A stretch of DNA of 64,000 nt from Pollenia angustigena. Lineage: Eukaryota > Arthropoda > Insecta > Diptera > Polleniidae. The notes below the pieces were generated by a model. The model searched no databases and was not told the DNA's origin. It saw only the letters and a program-made list of their open reading frames with translations. The stretch spans positions 124,928,053 to 124,992,052 of the forward strand of contig OV884056.1 of NCBI GenBank assembly GCA_930367215.1. The letters are read 5' to 3'. The translations under genes and the position numbers were made by a program. Within the stretch, counting starts at the first letter, position 1, and every line of letters starts with the position of its first letter. Of this stretch, positions 11,015-22,939 are shown piece after piece.

Positions 11015-11546
11015 ATAATGTATAAACTCTACACAGAAATATTAATAAATAAATATACTAACAAAAAAATTGGAATTATTTTGATTTTATATCTAATAAA
11101 TCGGGAAAATTGTTTATGTAACCGGTTAAAAAAATATATTGATAAAGACAATCAAATCTTTTGTTGCGAACACCAATTATGTATTAATTCAGTTGCATCA
11201 ATCATATACTCGGGTATAAGCATGTTTTTGTTTTCTAATAATCATACTAGCAACTAACAATATCTGTTGTTATACATAGAAAAAGAAACAAGTGATACAT
11301 AAGTCCAAATTGACTGGAAATTGTAAACATTACCATCTGTTCTTGTCAAGCAAATACTGGTTATTATTATTAGTGCTGCCAAGTTTGATCAATAGTTGAA
11401 AGAATATAGTATACAGTATTGCCATATCGAATGCAGTCAGTTACTTTCAAAATTTAAAAATTTTCTTATAAAAACTAATTAATAAATATCATTTACATTA
11501 TCAATATTTTTGAACTAATATCTATTCAAATTAAAATAAAAATAAT

Positions 11547-12443
11547 ATGGCATCGAAAATAAATGACCAGGCACGTTCCACACGCTCAGCTAAACGGCTT
11601 CGTGATCTTTCTTCTGAATCACCCATCGATCAGGATATTAAATCCCCTCGTCTATCTAGTGGAGATAAAACTTTTCTTGTTGCTCTCATACGTGAAAGTG
11701 AAACTTTAATGGCTGATTTCATCAAGGAGTCTATTGAAGTCAGTGAAAAAAAGCACTTTGAGTACATTAAAGAGCTCATTTCTGAAAGTGAAAACCGAAT
11801 TCGGTGTTTTGTAGAAACTGAATTTTCAAATTTTAAGTCCACTCTTTGCGACATCACTGAAAGAGTAAGTAGTCTCGAGAACAAATGCTTGCAAATCGAA
11901 TGTCTACAAAATGATATCAACGATTTGAAAAAAAAACTTTTGGTACATGAAAACTCTGCAGTGGCAAATAGTATCAGAATTTCTGGTGTCCCTTCTAGGG
12001 AAGATGAAAACCTGCAAAATATTTTTAATAACATCTGCCTAAGCCTGAACATCAGAGCTCCAAATATTGAAAATATCTACAGGCTTACCAAAATATATAA
12101 AAATAATAGACCTTACACGCCTAATGATGAAGTTATTGTTGTAAAACTTCCATCGCCATACGAGAAAAATTTTGTACTAAAGTCCATTGCGAAATACAGA
12201 CGGGTCCAGAAAACAACCTTAACTTTACGTCATGCTGGAATTGAAAGTGATCAGCCAATTTACGTCAACGAAAACCTAACTCCGCACAATCACAAAATAT
12301 TCACAGCTGCACTGCGCATGAAAAAGGAGCACCAAATTTACTCTACTTACACCCTAAGGGGGTTAGTCTATATAAAAAAACGTAACACTGATGACCCTGT
12401 TCTTGTTGAATTTTTAGAAGACTTGGATCGGCTTTTTCGTTAA
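11547..12443 (+). CDS. LINE ORF1 protein (coiled coil plus RRM-like), 298 residues
   Basis: RNA-binding chaperone of the LINE particle. It begins at ATG 11547 after an A-rich leader. Residues about 40-145 are heptad-rich and charged (ESETLMADFIKESIEVSEKK; CLQNDINDLKKKLLVHENS), predicting a coiled coil. The following segment, VANSIRISGVPSREDENLQN, and the region to residue 240 resemble the RRM-like core of L1-type ORF1 proteins (Transposase_22). The C-terminal part (NENLTPHNHKIFTAALRMKK...RGLVYIKK) resembles the CTD of such proteins and their insect CR1 counterparts. The reading frame is unbroken. ORF2 starts about 210 bp downstream in another frame. Confidence 0.8.
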   Translation: MASKINDQARSTRSAKRLRDLSSESPIDQDIKSPRLSSGDKTFLVALIRESETLMADFIKESIEVSEKKHFEYIKELISESENRIRCFVETEFSNFKSTLCDITERVSSLENKCLQIECLQNDINDLKKKLLVHENSAVANSIRISGVPSREDENLQNIFNNICLSLNIRAPNIENIYRLTKIYKNNRPYTPNDEVIVVKLPSPYEKNFVLKSIAKYRRVQKTTLTLRHAGIESDQPIYVNENLTPHNHKIFTAALRMKKEHQIYSTYTLRGLVYIKKRNTDDPVLVEFLEDLDRLFR

Positions 12444-12652
12444 AATAATGATCTATCGTTCTCATTCCTTTGTAACCTATGATAACGCATATAAGCATAA
12501 CCTGCTCACAGTACAAATTAACTTACAGAATCCTTACTATATATTATTACATACTGATAAACACAAAACTATATTATCCATTAACCACTATTTAACGAAG
12601 AATACTTTGTACTTCTACTTTTTTGAATGTTATTGCGTTGCCTTTAGGTGTG

Positions 12653-14965
12653 ATGACAGACTTATCAACTGATCTTCTTGGTTCCAGAGAAGGCAACTAT
12701 AATATGATTCGAATTTTAACAAATCAAAATCGAGGCTTCAAAGTTTGTCACATTAATGCCCAGAGCCTTCATTGCAAAATTGATGAGTTTCGTTACCTGT
12801 TTGAAGATTCTGGTGTAGACGCTGTATGTGTATCCGAAACGTGGTTTAACGACGCACTCAATGACAATCTTGTTAGATTAAATGGGTACAACCTATACAG
12901 ATCGGATCGTAAGGGTAATGCTGGGGGAGTGGCGATATATATAAAAAACAATGTCTCATGTAAACTTATTTGGACTTTTAACACGGAAAATGATGTTGAG
13001 TTCATATTAGTTGAAGTAAACTCCTGCCATGACAAATTGTTGCTGGGGTGCGTATATAGACCAAACAAGAATATAAAATTAAATTCGCTTGTTGCTGAAT
13101 TGGAATCTCGAACTGTAAGCTATTCAAATATTATTATATCTGGTGACTTCAATTCAAACCTGCTCACATACCTAGGATCGAGCATTGGTTCTGCTATGAT
13201 GGCTCTTAATCTTTTCTCAGTAAATAACTCCAGACCGACACATTTCACTTCAACTAGTGCCACCTTGCTGGATCTTTTCTTTGTAGCTGAAAACCGTTAC
13301 GGGGAAAAATTTCGCACTGCAGTGACCACTAAACAAACATGGAAACTAATTCGCGATATTGGCATAGTTAGCTCTCAAAGAAGTACTGCTGCAAAGGTTA
13401 TAGATGTTGATAAACTAAATTTCTCTTTTTCAAACATTCCTAAACCACCGGTTCTACTTGACTTCTACAACCAAAACTCATCTCGTATTTCCGCTAACAA
13501 ATTTGGATTTCAATGCTTCACCATTTGCGATACTGTTGAAGGTTTCCGATCTGTAAAATCCAATGCAGTTGGACTAGACGATATTCATCCACGCTTTGTA
13601 AAACTAATATTACCACATATAATACATTATATTAACCACATATTCAACTCTATCGTCACAACCAGCACTTATCCAACTGATTGGAAACTTGCAAAAGTTA
13701 TACCAGTGCCCAAAAATGATAACGAATATCGTCCAATATCCATCCTTCCATACCTGTCAAAGGTTTTTGAGCGTCTCATATATAACCAGATTTATAAGTA
13801 TACTCTTGACCACAATCTCCTTACCGATCGCCAATCTGGTTTCAGACGAGGCCATAGCTGCACAACTGCCTTATCTGAACATATTCGAAAGAGTATGGAT
13901 GAAAGTAAAATTACCTTTTTTGTTTTACTTGACCACTCAAAGGCCTTCGATACGGTAGATCACCAAATGCTAATCATGAAACTATTGAAAATTTTCAACT
14001 TTTCTGACACAGCATCGAAACTAGTTGCATCATATCTTTCAGACAGATGGCAAGTTGTAGCAAACAATGGAACTGTATCCAGCCCTTTGTACATGCCGAG
14101 AGGCGTTCCTCAGGGGTCAATACTTGGGCCGCTTTAATACTCGATGTATGCCAACGACCTTCCTCAACGACTCAAACGTGCATATGTATGCTGATGATGT
14201 CCAGCTATACATTGACTGCACCAAAACATCGTTTTGGGCTGCGGCAAATGGCCAATGGCTGCGGCAAATGGCCTATGCCTAAATCCAAAAAAATCGAAAT
14301 ACCTAATCATTTCCAAGAGGGGCATGAAAATCATTGATGACGTAGGTATATATCTTGGTGGAAAGAAAATTGAGTTGGTCAACTCGGCTAGAAATCTGGG
14401 TGTCGTTTTCAATAGAACACTTACATGGTCTGACCACATTAACCAAACGTGCGGCGGAGTATATGGTATGCTCAGAAGTCTATGGTATAGTCAACCGTTC
14501 ACACCACCGAAAATAAGAATGATGATAGCTAGGACATACCTAATACCTAAACTTACTTATTCTTCTGAAGTTTTTGCCGGGTGCAATGCAAATGACAAAA
14601 GAAAACTGAACACTACGTTTAATAACATTATACGTTACATTTTTGCTATACCCAGGTTTGCTAGTGTAACAACATACTCCAGACGAATCCTTGGAATGAC
14701 TTTTGATAACTATCTGAAGTTTAAGAATTTACTTTTTCTTCACAAAATTATTATTACTAAGGAACCGAGCTACCTATACAAAAAGCTAACATTTACAGCA
14801 TCTGCAAGAAATAATAGCATTATCACCTTTACATATAGAAACAGCGCATCTTTAAACCAATTTTTCGTTTACACAATATATCTCTGGAACCATCTTCCTA
14901 CAAATATTCAACTCACCAGCAACGCAATGAAATTCAAAAAATTGTTAATGACGTACTATGCATAA
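12653..14965 (+). pseudogene. LINE ORF2: endonuclease and reverse transcriptase, internally deleted and frameshifted
   Basis: The start is taken as ATG 12653. The APE-type endonuclease shows HINAQSL, VCVSETWF, SDRKGNAGGVAIYIKN, YRPN and the SGDFNSN box. Just after THFTSTSATLLDLFF (about 13285) the text jumps to a linker-like TTKQTWKLIRDIG, so the C-terminal part of the endonuclease, with its SDH catalytic histidine, is deleted in frame. The RT follows: EYRPISILPYLSKVFERL, SGFRRGHSCTTAL, LLDHSKAFDTVDH, PRGVPQGSILGPL; a frameshift and stop fall at 14137; YADD is read in another frame near 14190. A 21-bp direct duplication (ggctgcggcaaatggcc) sits at about 14236-14277. The C-terminal tail is open to the TAA at 14965. 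Not functional. Confidence 0.88.
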
Positions 14966-15036
14966 AGTTTTAAATTATAAATGTATTATCTTCTTGTTAT
15001 TCTATTAATTTTTACTACATTGTACTTCAAATTTAA

Positions 15037-15135
15037 AATGTTATTAATGTTCATTTATGTTATTTTTAAAATGTTATTAATGTTCATTTATGTTATTTTT
15101 TAAAATGTTATTAATGTTCATTTATGTTATATTTT
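15037..15135 (+). repeat. About 33-bp tandem repeat, three copies, in the LINE 3' UTR
   Basis: The unit 'aaaatgttattaatgttcatttatgttattttt' occurs three times in a row with length changes only in the T/A runs. It lies between the ORF2 stop and the LINE tail. Confidence 0.9.
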
Positions 15136-15267
15136 ACTAGATGAGTATATTTAGTTTAAACAAATATATCTGATAACTCATCTGATTCTAAAGCTGTTAT
15201 TCATAAGATTTTATATCTTGTTGCTTTAGAAAGGCAATTATTAATAATAAATACAAATACAAAATAC

Positions 15268-15634
15268 TGATAGTGTACTAAAATTCAAATGTTGCTATCA
15301 AAAATCTTATGCTAAGCAACGAAATTTTCAGTAATTGTAACCGAATTGTGTGCTAGTACATGCAACCGACGAAATTCGATTGGCGCCAAATTCGGTTGTG
15401 ATCACGAATCTGTTTTCTCTGTGTATTAAACCGGATGGGAAGGTAGCAGATAATGGCCGTATATAATTCAAAGTACACAGAGAAAACAGATTCGTGATCA
15501 CAACCGAATTTGGCGCCAATCGAATTTCGTCGGTTGCATGTACTATCACACAATTCGGTTCCAATTACTGAAAATTTCGTTGCTTAGCATAATATTTTTG
15601 ATAGCAACATTTGAATTTTAGTACACTATCAGTC
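15268..15634. repeat. Core palindrome of the large fold-back
   Basis: Arms 15268-15415 and 15476-15634 are nearly perfect inverted copies, each containing 'aattcggttgtgatcacgaatctgttttctctgtgta'. The loop is about 60 bp and includes a short G-rich segment. It is continuous on the right with the outer arm of the 8144-16721 element. Confidence 0.9.
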
Positions 15635-15789
15635 ATAACAACAGATATTGTTAGTTGTTAGTATGATTCTTAGAAACAAAATTGTGCTTATACCCGAATA
15701 AATGATAGGTGCAACTGAATTAACACATAATTGGTGTTCATAACAAGAGATTTGATTGTCGTTATCAATATATTTTTTTAACCGGTCAA

Positions 15790-16125
15790 ATGTAGCCCAT
15801 AAGGGGCAAGGACTTGTCCAAAGGTAATCCCAATGAATGGAAAAATGGCTTATTTTACAGTACGATGTCCTAGGGCAGGACCATATAACCCAGCTTGCAT
15901 TACAAAGGAGAAGTCTTAAAACTACTCCATGGTATACACCAGAGGATTAGCTTTGAAATCGTTTCAAAACGAAAACATGTCGTTAAAAGACGAAGACATG
16001 TCGTTTCACTGCAAACTCTTTTTAATAATGACATGGTCCATACTTGCACTACATTGGACCAGTCCAGGATAAAAATGGATCAAGCAGTCCAATATAATTT
16101 GCAGGGTATAAAAAAATAATACATA
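15790..16125. other. Unpaired right-arm segment of the fold-back
   Basis: This piece lies in the right arm of the fold-back but has no counterpart in the left arm. It contains a 74-codon open frame (15895-16119) with no recognisable domain. It may be another small insertion; I saw no clear termini. Confidence 0.4.
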
Positions 16126-18026
16126 CATACATATGTACGTGTATATGTTCATAGCTATAAGAATACGTAAATTACTTACCCCTATTTATTAAGTTTTTCA
16201 CATTTTCCATTTTTGCCCGCAAATATATTTTTTTAAATAAAATATTAAAAATTAATTTAATCTATCAAATGTTTTAACAGAAAATTTAGTAAGCAATTGG
16301 GGCTTTTGACTATTTTTTGGTTGTGAATTCCGAATAATTATATTTTCATTTGTTGTATCCGAATTGAAACTATTCCTACAATCAATAATTAGCTGCTATA
16401 AATGAATAAACATTTATATTACAAAATTTATTTAAGAAAGCAAATTATTGATTGCAATGACCAATGTTCAGTATTGCCCTATATTAAATTCGGTTGTGAT
16501 TCTAACCATTTGTACTAATTTTTAGAACTTAATTAAATTAGTTATCATAACTAATAAAAGAATTGAAGGAATCATATTTCAGTTAGAATAACGTTTAAAT
16601 AATCAAGAGAATTAAAAATCAGTTAGATCTATACATTTTTAATAGTTGCAATAGTAAATTGTATTTCTTGATCAATATTTTATTACTGCAACCGTTTTCC
16701 AACCAATTTGTTTTCTGTGTGTATATACCTTATATGGTTAATTTGATAGTCTGTTAAAGTTTAAGCTTCTAAACAAATAATTTTTAAGTAGGCGAAAACT
16801 GTATTGGCATTGGATGCGCAAATACCACCCACCACTTTAAGGGTCAAATAAGCGGAGCGGGTAATTCTTGTTCCCAAAAAACTAAAAATTGGTTATTTTT
16901 GTGTTGCAAAAATGTAACCAAAATGGAAAAATAGTACTCAAGTACACATTAAAGACCTGCACAGATACATCTGTTTATATCTGTTTCTGTGTTTTTTCTA
17001 AAGTGGATGCGTATGGATGAGTGCTCTTGTGTTTCTGATATAAGTTGATGTTGATATGATTTGCAAAAGAGTGGATGTAAGTTGATAAAAAAGCGAAAGA
17101 GAGTATCATATCTGCTAATATCTGTTTCGCAAAAGCAGATGCTAGTGGATACTGATGGAATACAATAAGTTACTTATTGTACGATACCGTTATTTTCAAT
17201 TATTTTTCAACGCAAAAGAGCCGACCCTTTGGCTGGTTAAAAAATAATTTTTTACAAAAACAAAATATGTACACATGAACAGTTATTTTTTTCAATCATT
17301 TTTGCGTGATGTGTTTCGAGCACAAAAAAAAAAAAACTTTACAAGAACAAAATGTGTTGCTTGTTTTTTTGGAAGGCAAACATTTTTGAAATTTTCGGTA
17401 CCGATATGTATTTTGTTTGTGTAAAAAATTCTTTCATGAAATTGAAAGGTCGCGTTTTCTTCGTTCAAGTGCCAAGTAGACAAATATTATTGAAAAAAAC
17501 AATTCTGAAAGAACTGAAGTAAGTAAACTTTATTGAGACTTATTTCTTTTTTTTAAATGAGATACAATCGACAGTATAACAAATATTCCTTAGAACTATA
17601 TTTGTCTTATTCTAATACACCTTGAAATGAATAAGCTACTTGCTTAAGTATGAAAGTGAATGTTAAGTAAAACAACTTACACAATGAAAGTAAATAAATA
17701 ATGCTTGCTCCCGAAAGTCTGTTAACAAAACTACAATTAAAAAACACTTAAAACTAAAAGAAACAGCTGCTTAATAACAGTATCAAAACAGGAACGTTTA
17801 TATCACATAATGTTACATATAAATAAGTATTCAACGAGTTGTACATGTACAAAATATTAATAACCGATAAAATTCATTTCAAGTGGAATTACAATTTAAA
17901 AAATTTTCGTTTTCTTTTCCTATAAAGTTTTAGTAAGTAAATATACTAAATGTAAATAATAACTTAATATATAAAGTTTATAATAATAGAAAAAATTGTA
18001 AAAGATAAATATCACAGTTTAATTAT

Positions 18027-18895
18027 CTAGCCCCTATGGGAGCCAGGAGTCGCCTTACTATAAAAATTTGGAAGATTTGATATGTTTTGTTCATCATCAG
18101 GAGGCTCCAAAAGAATGTCAATTGGAGACAGATAAGAATAACAAGACCAGCTTACGTTTTGCTCTGAAGAAAAAATCTCGTTCATTAGGTTGTTGTCATG
18201 TGCTGCAAGATTATCAACAAATTTCCTTTGAAGTGTCAGGGCGTATTTGCTGAATGGTACTACTGCTGACTTTTGATAGATGTATTTTTTAGAATAACGT
18301 TTCGTGAAGGACTGAAAGTTTTTATTGATGCATTTCCTTAAAAATTTTCTTTCCAGGATTTCCAACTCCTTGAGAACTGTTGGCGATATAGAAAACCAAA
18401 TTGGAAATCCGTAAACTAAAACCGATCTTATAGCGACTTTATAAAGTAAAAGTTTTGTCTTTTGGGGTAGGTAACTGTTGTTTATTAGGCCCGAAAAAAT
18501 ACCCGAGATCCGCTTTGCCTTTGTAAGTTGTTCTCTGCCATGATTATTAAATTTTAACAATATGTCAAAGTTGACTCCAAGGTATTTGATGGAAGATTTG
18601 AAAGGAATTTCCACGCCATCGAGGGAAAGTTTTAGAAGTTTACTCTGAGGGACCACAAATCTTGCGCATTTCCCAGAAGCGTTTCTGATGCAAATTGCCT
18701 CGGATTTGGCTGCATTTATTTTAATGTCCCATCTTTTGAAGTAGACATTTATTAGACCAAGATGAAATGCTGCATTGTTAAAAGCCTGTTTTGGCGATTC
18801 ATGATGTGAATAAATGAGGCAGTCATCTGCATAAAGGATTGCCTTAGAGTTTTCGGATAAGTGAGGAAAGTCATGAAGAAAAAGAAAAAGAACTA
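18027..18895 (-). pseudogene. I/Jockey-type LINE reverse transcriptase fragment
   Basis: An open minus-strand frame covers the RT from just before its active site (ENSKAILYADDCLIYSH) through the thumb (INAAKSEAICIRNASGKCAR, IPFKSSIKYLGVNFD) to the C-terminal tail (ELEILERKFLRKCINKNF), ending at 18027. The phrase KINAAKSEAICIRN is typical of I-element relatives. RT motifs before YADD are missing, so it is 5'-truncated at about 18900. The frame continues upstream to 19103 but that part (CNKLPKINNLYKTNQK) is not RT and probably belongs to the host hAT element. Confidence 0.8.
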
Positions 18896-18899
18896 AACA

Positions 18900-20885
18900 C
18901 GTGTACATACTTTGTGTTTGTAAAAAATAAAAACTAGCAGGAAGCGTTGTGATCAGGCCTACCATATTTACCAATAAATCTGCATTTTGACGATTTTTTT
19001 CCTCTAAATTATCAAAGTGCTTATTTTTTGATAAACACTTACAGCACGGTAATTTTTGGTTTGTTTTATACAAATTATTAATTTTGGGTAACTTGTTACA
19101 CAAAGAGACAACTTTTATTAAATTAGCGCTTATACTTAAGGAAAAAATGGCTATACATATTTATTTTATATATGCAGTGTTTGTATTGTGTCTAACCCAA
19201 CAAACACATTTTGAAAAATATACAACTTTATATGAGAAGCTTAAAGGAAATGCGGTACAAATGTTTTACTTGACCTAAGAATTGTAACCAGAAAAATTAA
19301 TAATTTTTTCCAATAGATACTTGTAAACCAAAAATTACTTAGGTTATTAATAACCAAAAATAAATAAATTTTACTTTAATTGGTTATCACAACCAAAAAA
19401 AAAAATATATATAATGATAATGGTTAAAGGTTCCCAATTGAAAATAAAGGAATTTTTCTCGTAACCTTTACAAAAAATAATAAAAGTAATTATTTTTAGT
19501 CCCTGAGTTATTTTTGGAATAAAAACAAAAAAGTCCATATAAAACAGCTATTTTTCAACGTAAACATAAAAGGTCGAATTTAACTCTTAAAAAAAGAGTT
19601 TTATTAAGCCGTCATAAATTAAAACTCATTTCAGGAGTTTGATTTTAACCGACATTTAATTAAATTCATATTTTGTACATGGACACCCAAAGCTTGTAGC
19701 TGGTCAGATCACTACAATTTGAAAAGCAGTGTTATCTAATCAGCTTGCACTGCAATTAAACTAATTGTCATTAAAAAGAAGAAGAAGAAGAATTTTAGGC
19801 CGACAATTTTATGACTGCGAAATAAAACTCTCTTTTTAAGAGTTCATCCATACCTACTTTTATTTTTTCGTTGAAAAATGATTTTTAACTGTGGAGCTAA
19901 GATCGTTTATTCTAGATCACCATAGGTTCTTAAAGGGACGAACCTATTGGTATAAGAAAGAATAGGTCTCCGCTGACTCTAATATGGAGAGTTTTCAAGC
20001 TAAAATTATATGGATCACTCTTATAAACGGTCCTTGCAATTTACCCTTAAGTAAAATCTATTCATATAAAGGGTGTCTGGTGGCAAAATTATATTTTTAA
20101 ATGCGATTATTTCAAAAAGTAATAAACGTTGCGGAGGGAGGTTGGAGCCGTTGGAATTATCGATTGGGAGGATTTGTCACAGTAGTCGAGTGAGCATCGC
20201 GCGTTCGCTGAGGAGACATTTTTTAAGGGTAATGATTCTTACGTAATTGCTCGTCGACAATTTTGTTCAAAATTTATTTTCACTTAAATAGCCACGTCAA
20301 CAAACAAATCTACCGTTACTGGCCTCCAAGAACCTAAAACCCTCGATTGAAACATCAAATACCTTTACATTGCCCCGGGGTAAATGTTTGGTGTGCCTTA
20401 TCAACGCATGAGAAAATTGGGTAATTTATTTTTTTAAATTCTTGAAAAACAAGGCTCCGTTTTGAACAGTGTGTTCAAGTCGACAAAAGACATGTGGATG
20501 ACATACTCTTTAAAAAATAAAATCCGCATTTCCATTCTAACGTTCAATGCTTTTAAAAAAACTTTGTTTCAATTATTCAATTTTTTATTTAAGTTTGAAA
20601 ATATAAATCTGCTATCAGATACCCCGTATTTTTTTAATTAAATAAAATTTATTTATAAAACATTTATTTTTATTTATTTTTTTTTAAAGCATTATGTAAT
20701 GGTTAATAGTTTTGCTTTGTTGTTTTTGTCATTAAAAATATGTTTTATGTGTTTAAAACAGTAATTTTAATTTGCCGTTTTTTCATAATTTGATTTCCGA
20801 TTTGTTTTTGAAAATATGTCGATTTTTTACTAAAACATCTGGCACCCCTGGTTGAGATCTTATACAAATTTTTACAAACTCTCTT
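18900..20885. other. Interior of the hAT element without recognised genes
   Basis: AT-rich DNA with repeated AACCAAAAATT-type phrases at 19290-19400. An imperfect inverted pair (ACTCTTAAAAAAAGAGTTTTATT near 19585 and AATAAAACTCTCTTTTTAAGAGTT near 19823) suggests a further small nested inverted-repeat element of about 260 bp. No coding content recognised. Confidence 0.45.
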
Positions 20886-21158
20886 AAGGCCTAACCAGAA
20901 TGTGAATAACGTGGCTTAAGCAACCGAGCGAAAACATGTAAATCATATGTGTAAAACCATGTTGAACTTAAGGGAACTTTTTGTTAGATTTAATGAAACT
21001 GTAATTTGCTTAAGCAAAGTGCGAAACTAATCGCACATTCCGTACGGAATCAAAAGTTTTTTATTTTGTTTTTGTTTTTTTTTAATGTATTTGAGAGGCT
21101 TTTTTGTTTATTTTTGACAGTAGCTTAAGTTTGTTTATGCACATTCTGGTTGGGCCTT
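20886..21158. mobile_element. About 273-bp MITE with AAGGCCYAACCAGAATGTG termini
   Basis: The left end AAGGCCTAACCAGAATGTG is repeated inverted at the right (CACATTCTGGTTGGGCCTT). It carries inner GCTTAAGC-rich segments and a CCGTACGG palindrome. Related sequence (TTCGTACGGAATGTGCG...GCTTAAGCAA, and CTACTGTCAAAAATTAAC) occurs inverted at 35095-35160 and 35725-35840, so at least one other copy is present, split by an insertion. Confidence 0.7.
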
Positions 21159-21456
21159 TATTTTCATCAACTCGCCAACAATATTTAAAAATACAACAGA
21201 TTACCACAGATATTGTAGAAATACTTATGGTGACAACAGATATTTGTAAGCAAAAAAAAAATGTTATGACACTCTCAATCCAAAACCATAAGCATCTGTT
21301 TTTGTTTTTAAGATATGGTGAGTGGGCAAAAGCAAAACCATACAATATCAGTTACACTCATTCTCTCATTTATATCAGTAGTAACATATATATGTATCTG
21401 GTTTATCTGTTTCGACAATACTTACTGATACACTCGTGCAGGTCTTTAGTACACAT

Positions 21457-21520
21457 TGGAAAAAAGTAACCAATTTTGGTTAAAAGTAACCAAAACGGCA
21501 ACGCTGTTCGCAACAAGAAT
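21457..21520. other. Right end of a hAT element related to 30725-34940
   Basis: The sequence AACCAAAACGGCAACGCTG ends at 21520, matching the right terminus of the hAT at 34940. The 4.5-kb hAT (16950-21448) sits directly inside it. AACCAAAA-rich DNA at 16890-16930 may be the left remainder, but I could not find the left terminus. Confidence 0.55.
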
Positions 21521-22156
21521 TAAAATTAAACCAATCCAAGAAAAAACTTGCCGAACAAAATCATTGCTCTCTCTCTCTCTCTCTTAAAAGTAAGACGTCA
21601 AACTCAATACAAAAACCTCGCGTTTGGTCGATTATAACAAACTTATTAAAGTCCATTTGCATTTGTGTTTATATTTTGTTTGTACTCTTTGTGTTTTTCA
21701 CAAACTAATGTCTTGAAATGGCATTCAAATGCATTTGTGCAGGGGTTTAATAAATAGTTCGATTTATTTATATTTTCATTAGCTGATTACATAAGTAATA
21801 TATTATTTATTACTATTGTTACAGCTTTTTTACATTTTAATATACAACACTGTAAGAACAAGAATGATAGAAGAAAGATTGCGACAACACGAACTCAAAA
21901 ATTTAATGTTCTGCGCAGGTGGGTCAAATGACGTCACACAACAGTCTGACATTTAAACATGACAGTGGGACAATTTCTTAATTTTTCCCATAAATAATTT
22001 TATGAGAAAAATTGTTTTTTATATAAAGCCTAGTACTCTGTTCAAACCTACGAAAAATGTTGAGCAACATTGATTATTTCACACGAAAATATTGTCATGT
22101 ATAAATATTATCTATCCTGCAAGTATGCAACATTATTTTTGAATGTAAGCAAAAAC
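21521..22156. other. Stretch without recognised genes
   Basis: AT-rich; contains a short CT repeat (21570-21585). I see nothing else I can name. Confidence 0.5.
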
Positions 22157-22939
22157 CATAGATGGGGGTAGTACAATAAATGTTGACTTAAATCAACATT
22201 GCACTCTCACTAAATAAAACTGCAATAAATTATTTTTTACAAATTTGTACCAGCCTTAGTGATGATTGGTATTTTTTTTCACTAGCACTAAAAAAATTAA
22301 TTGGTATTGTAAATTTTTTCACTATCGCTAACTGTGATTGTCTGCATAAAATCTGCACTCATTCCAAATTTGTAGTTCAAAATTTGAACTTGCAATGAAA
22401 AAGCTGTACGAAAACATAATACAGTAGTTTTGACTTAACTGCCTTTTGTTTACGTGCACTTTTGACTTAACGGCACAAAATTGATAATTTTTGGAATTAT
22501 TCTTTATAATTCCATACAAATTCCTTTTTTAAATGCACTTTCTATACCTGCACATTTAAGATAAATGCACAAAATTTTTGGCATATTAAAATTATTTTCA
22601 TACAAAAAAATCAAAGTTTGCTGCACTTTGACTTAACTGCCCAAAATACATATTTTCTGGAATTATTCTTTAAAATCCTTGTTTACGTGCATTTTGTATA
22701 CCTGCACATTTTTCATATTTTTGGGCAGCTTTAAAATATTTTCATACAAAACATCAAAGTTAGCTGCACACATAAAAATATATGGTGACCACTTTTTCAC
22801 ATAAATAACCAATTTAAGCTGTTTATAAAACTATAAATCGCAATTATTTTGTTTTTTTTCCATCAATTTTTATGTTCTTTGTCAATTCGCATTGTTTTTT
22901 TTTAATATTTCTTTTATATTAAATAAACATACATATGTA

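Larger units (their letters stand above)
11281..15267 (+). mobile_element. Near full-length CR1-type LINE with internal deletion
   Basis: It comprises a 5' untranslated part (11281-11546), ORF1, ORF2, a 3' untranslated part with a 33-bp tandem repeat, and a tail of AATAATAAATACAAATAC type at about 15240-15267 instead of poly-A. It interrupts the left arm of the large fold-back: the arm stops at 11280 and resumes at 15268. ATAC occurs at both junctions and may be the target duplication. Limits are fixed by that fold-back comparison. ORF1 is intact; ORF2 is not. Confidence 0.85.
8144..16721. mobile_element. Large fold-back element with CACACAGAAAACAAATTG termini, left arm split by three insertions
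   Basis: The sequence at 8144 (CACACAGAAAACAAATTG) is repeated inverted at the right end (to 16721), and the match continues inward on both sides: 8144-8764 pairs with about 16125-16721, 11100-11280 pairs with 15634-15790, and 15268-15415 pairs with 15476-15634. The centre of symmetry is near 15445 with a loop of about 60 bp. The uninterrupted right arm is about 1.25 kb. The left arm is broken by the elements at 8770-9393, 9567-10664 and 11281-15267. Segments such as 15790-16125 have no partner on the left, so the arms are not perfectly matched. No transposase of its own is visible and I could not identify a target duplication. Confidence 0.75.
16950..21448. mobile_element. hAT-type element, 4.5 kb, 8-bp TSD GTACACAT
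   Basis: The termini are TAAAGACCTGCAC at 16950 and its inverse GTGCAGGTCTTTA ending at 21448. Direct repeats GTACACAT lie at 16942-16949 and 21449-21456. An 8-bp duplication with short termini is diagnostic of hAT or a close relative, and TA-starting hAT termini are known (Tam3-like). Subterminal regions on both sides carry repeated ATCTGTTT/ATATCTG motifs. No hAT transposase is visible; the interior holds an I-type LINE and a MITE. A left terminus of the same type (TAAAGACCTGCACAGAT) recurs at 38529. Its insertion site is itself inside another hAT-like fragment. Confidence 0.88.

Noticed and set aside
18900..19103. N-terminal extension of the I-type RT frame
   Set aside because: It lacks RT motifs and precedes the active-site box directly; it is read-through into host element DNA, not part of the RT.
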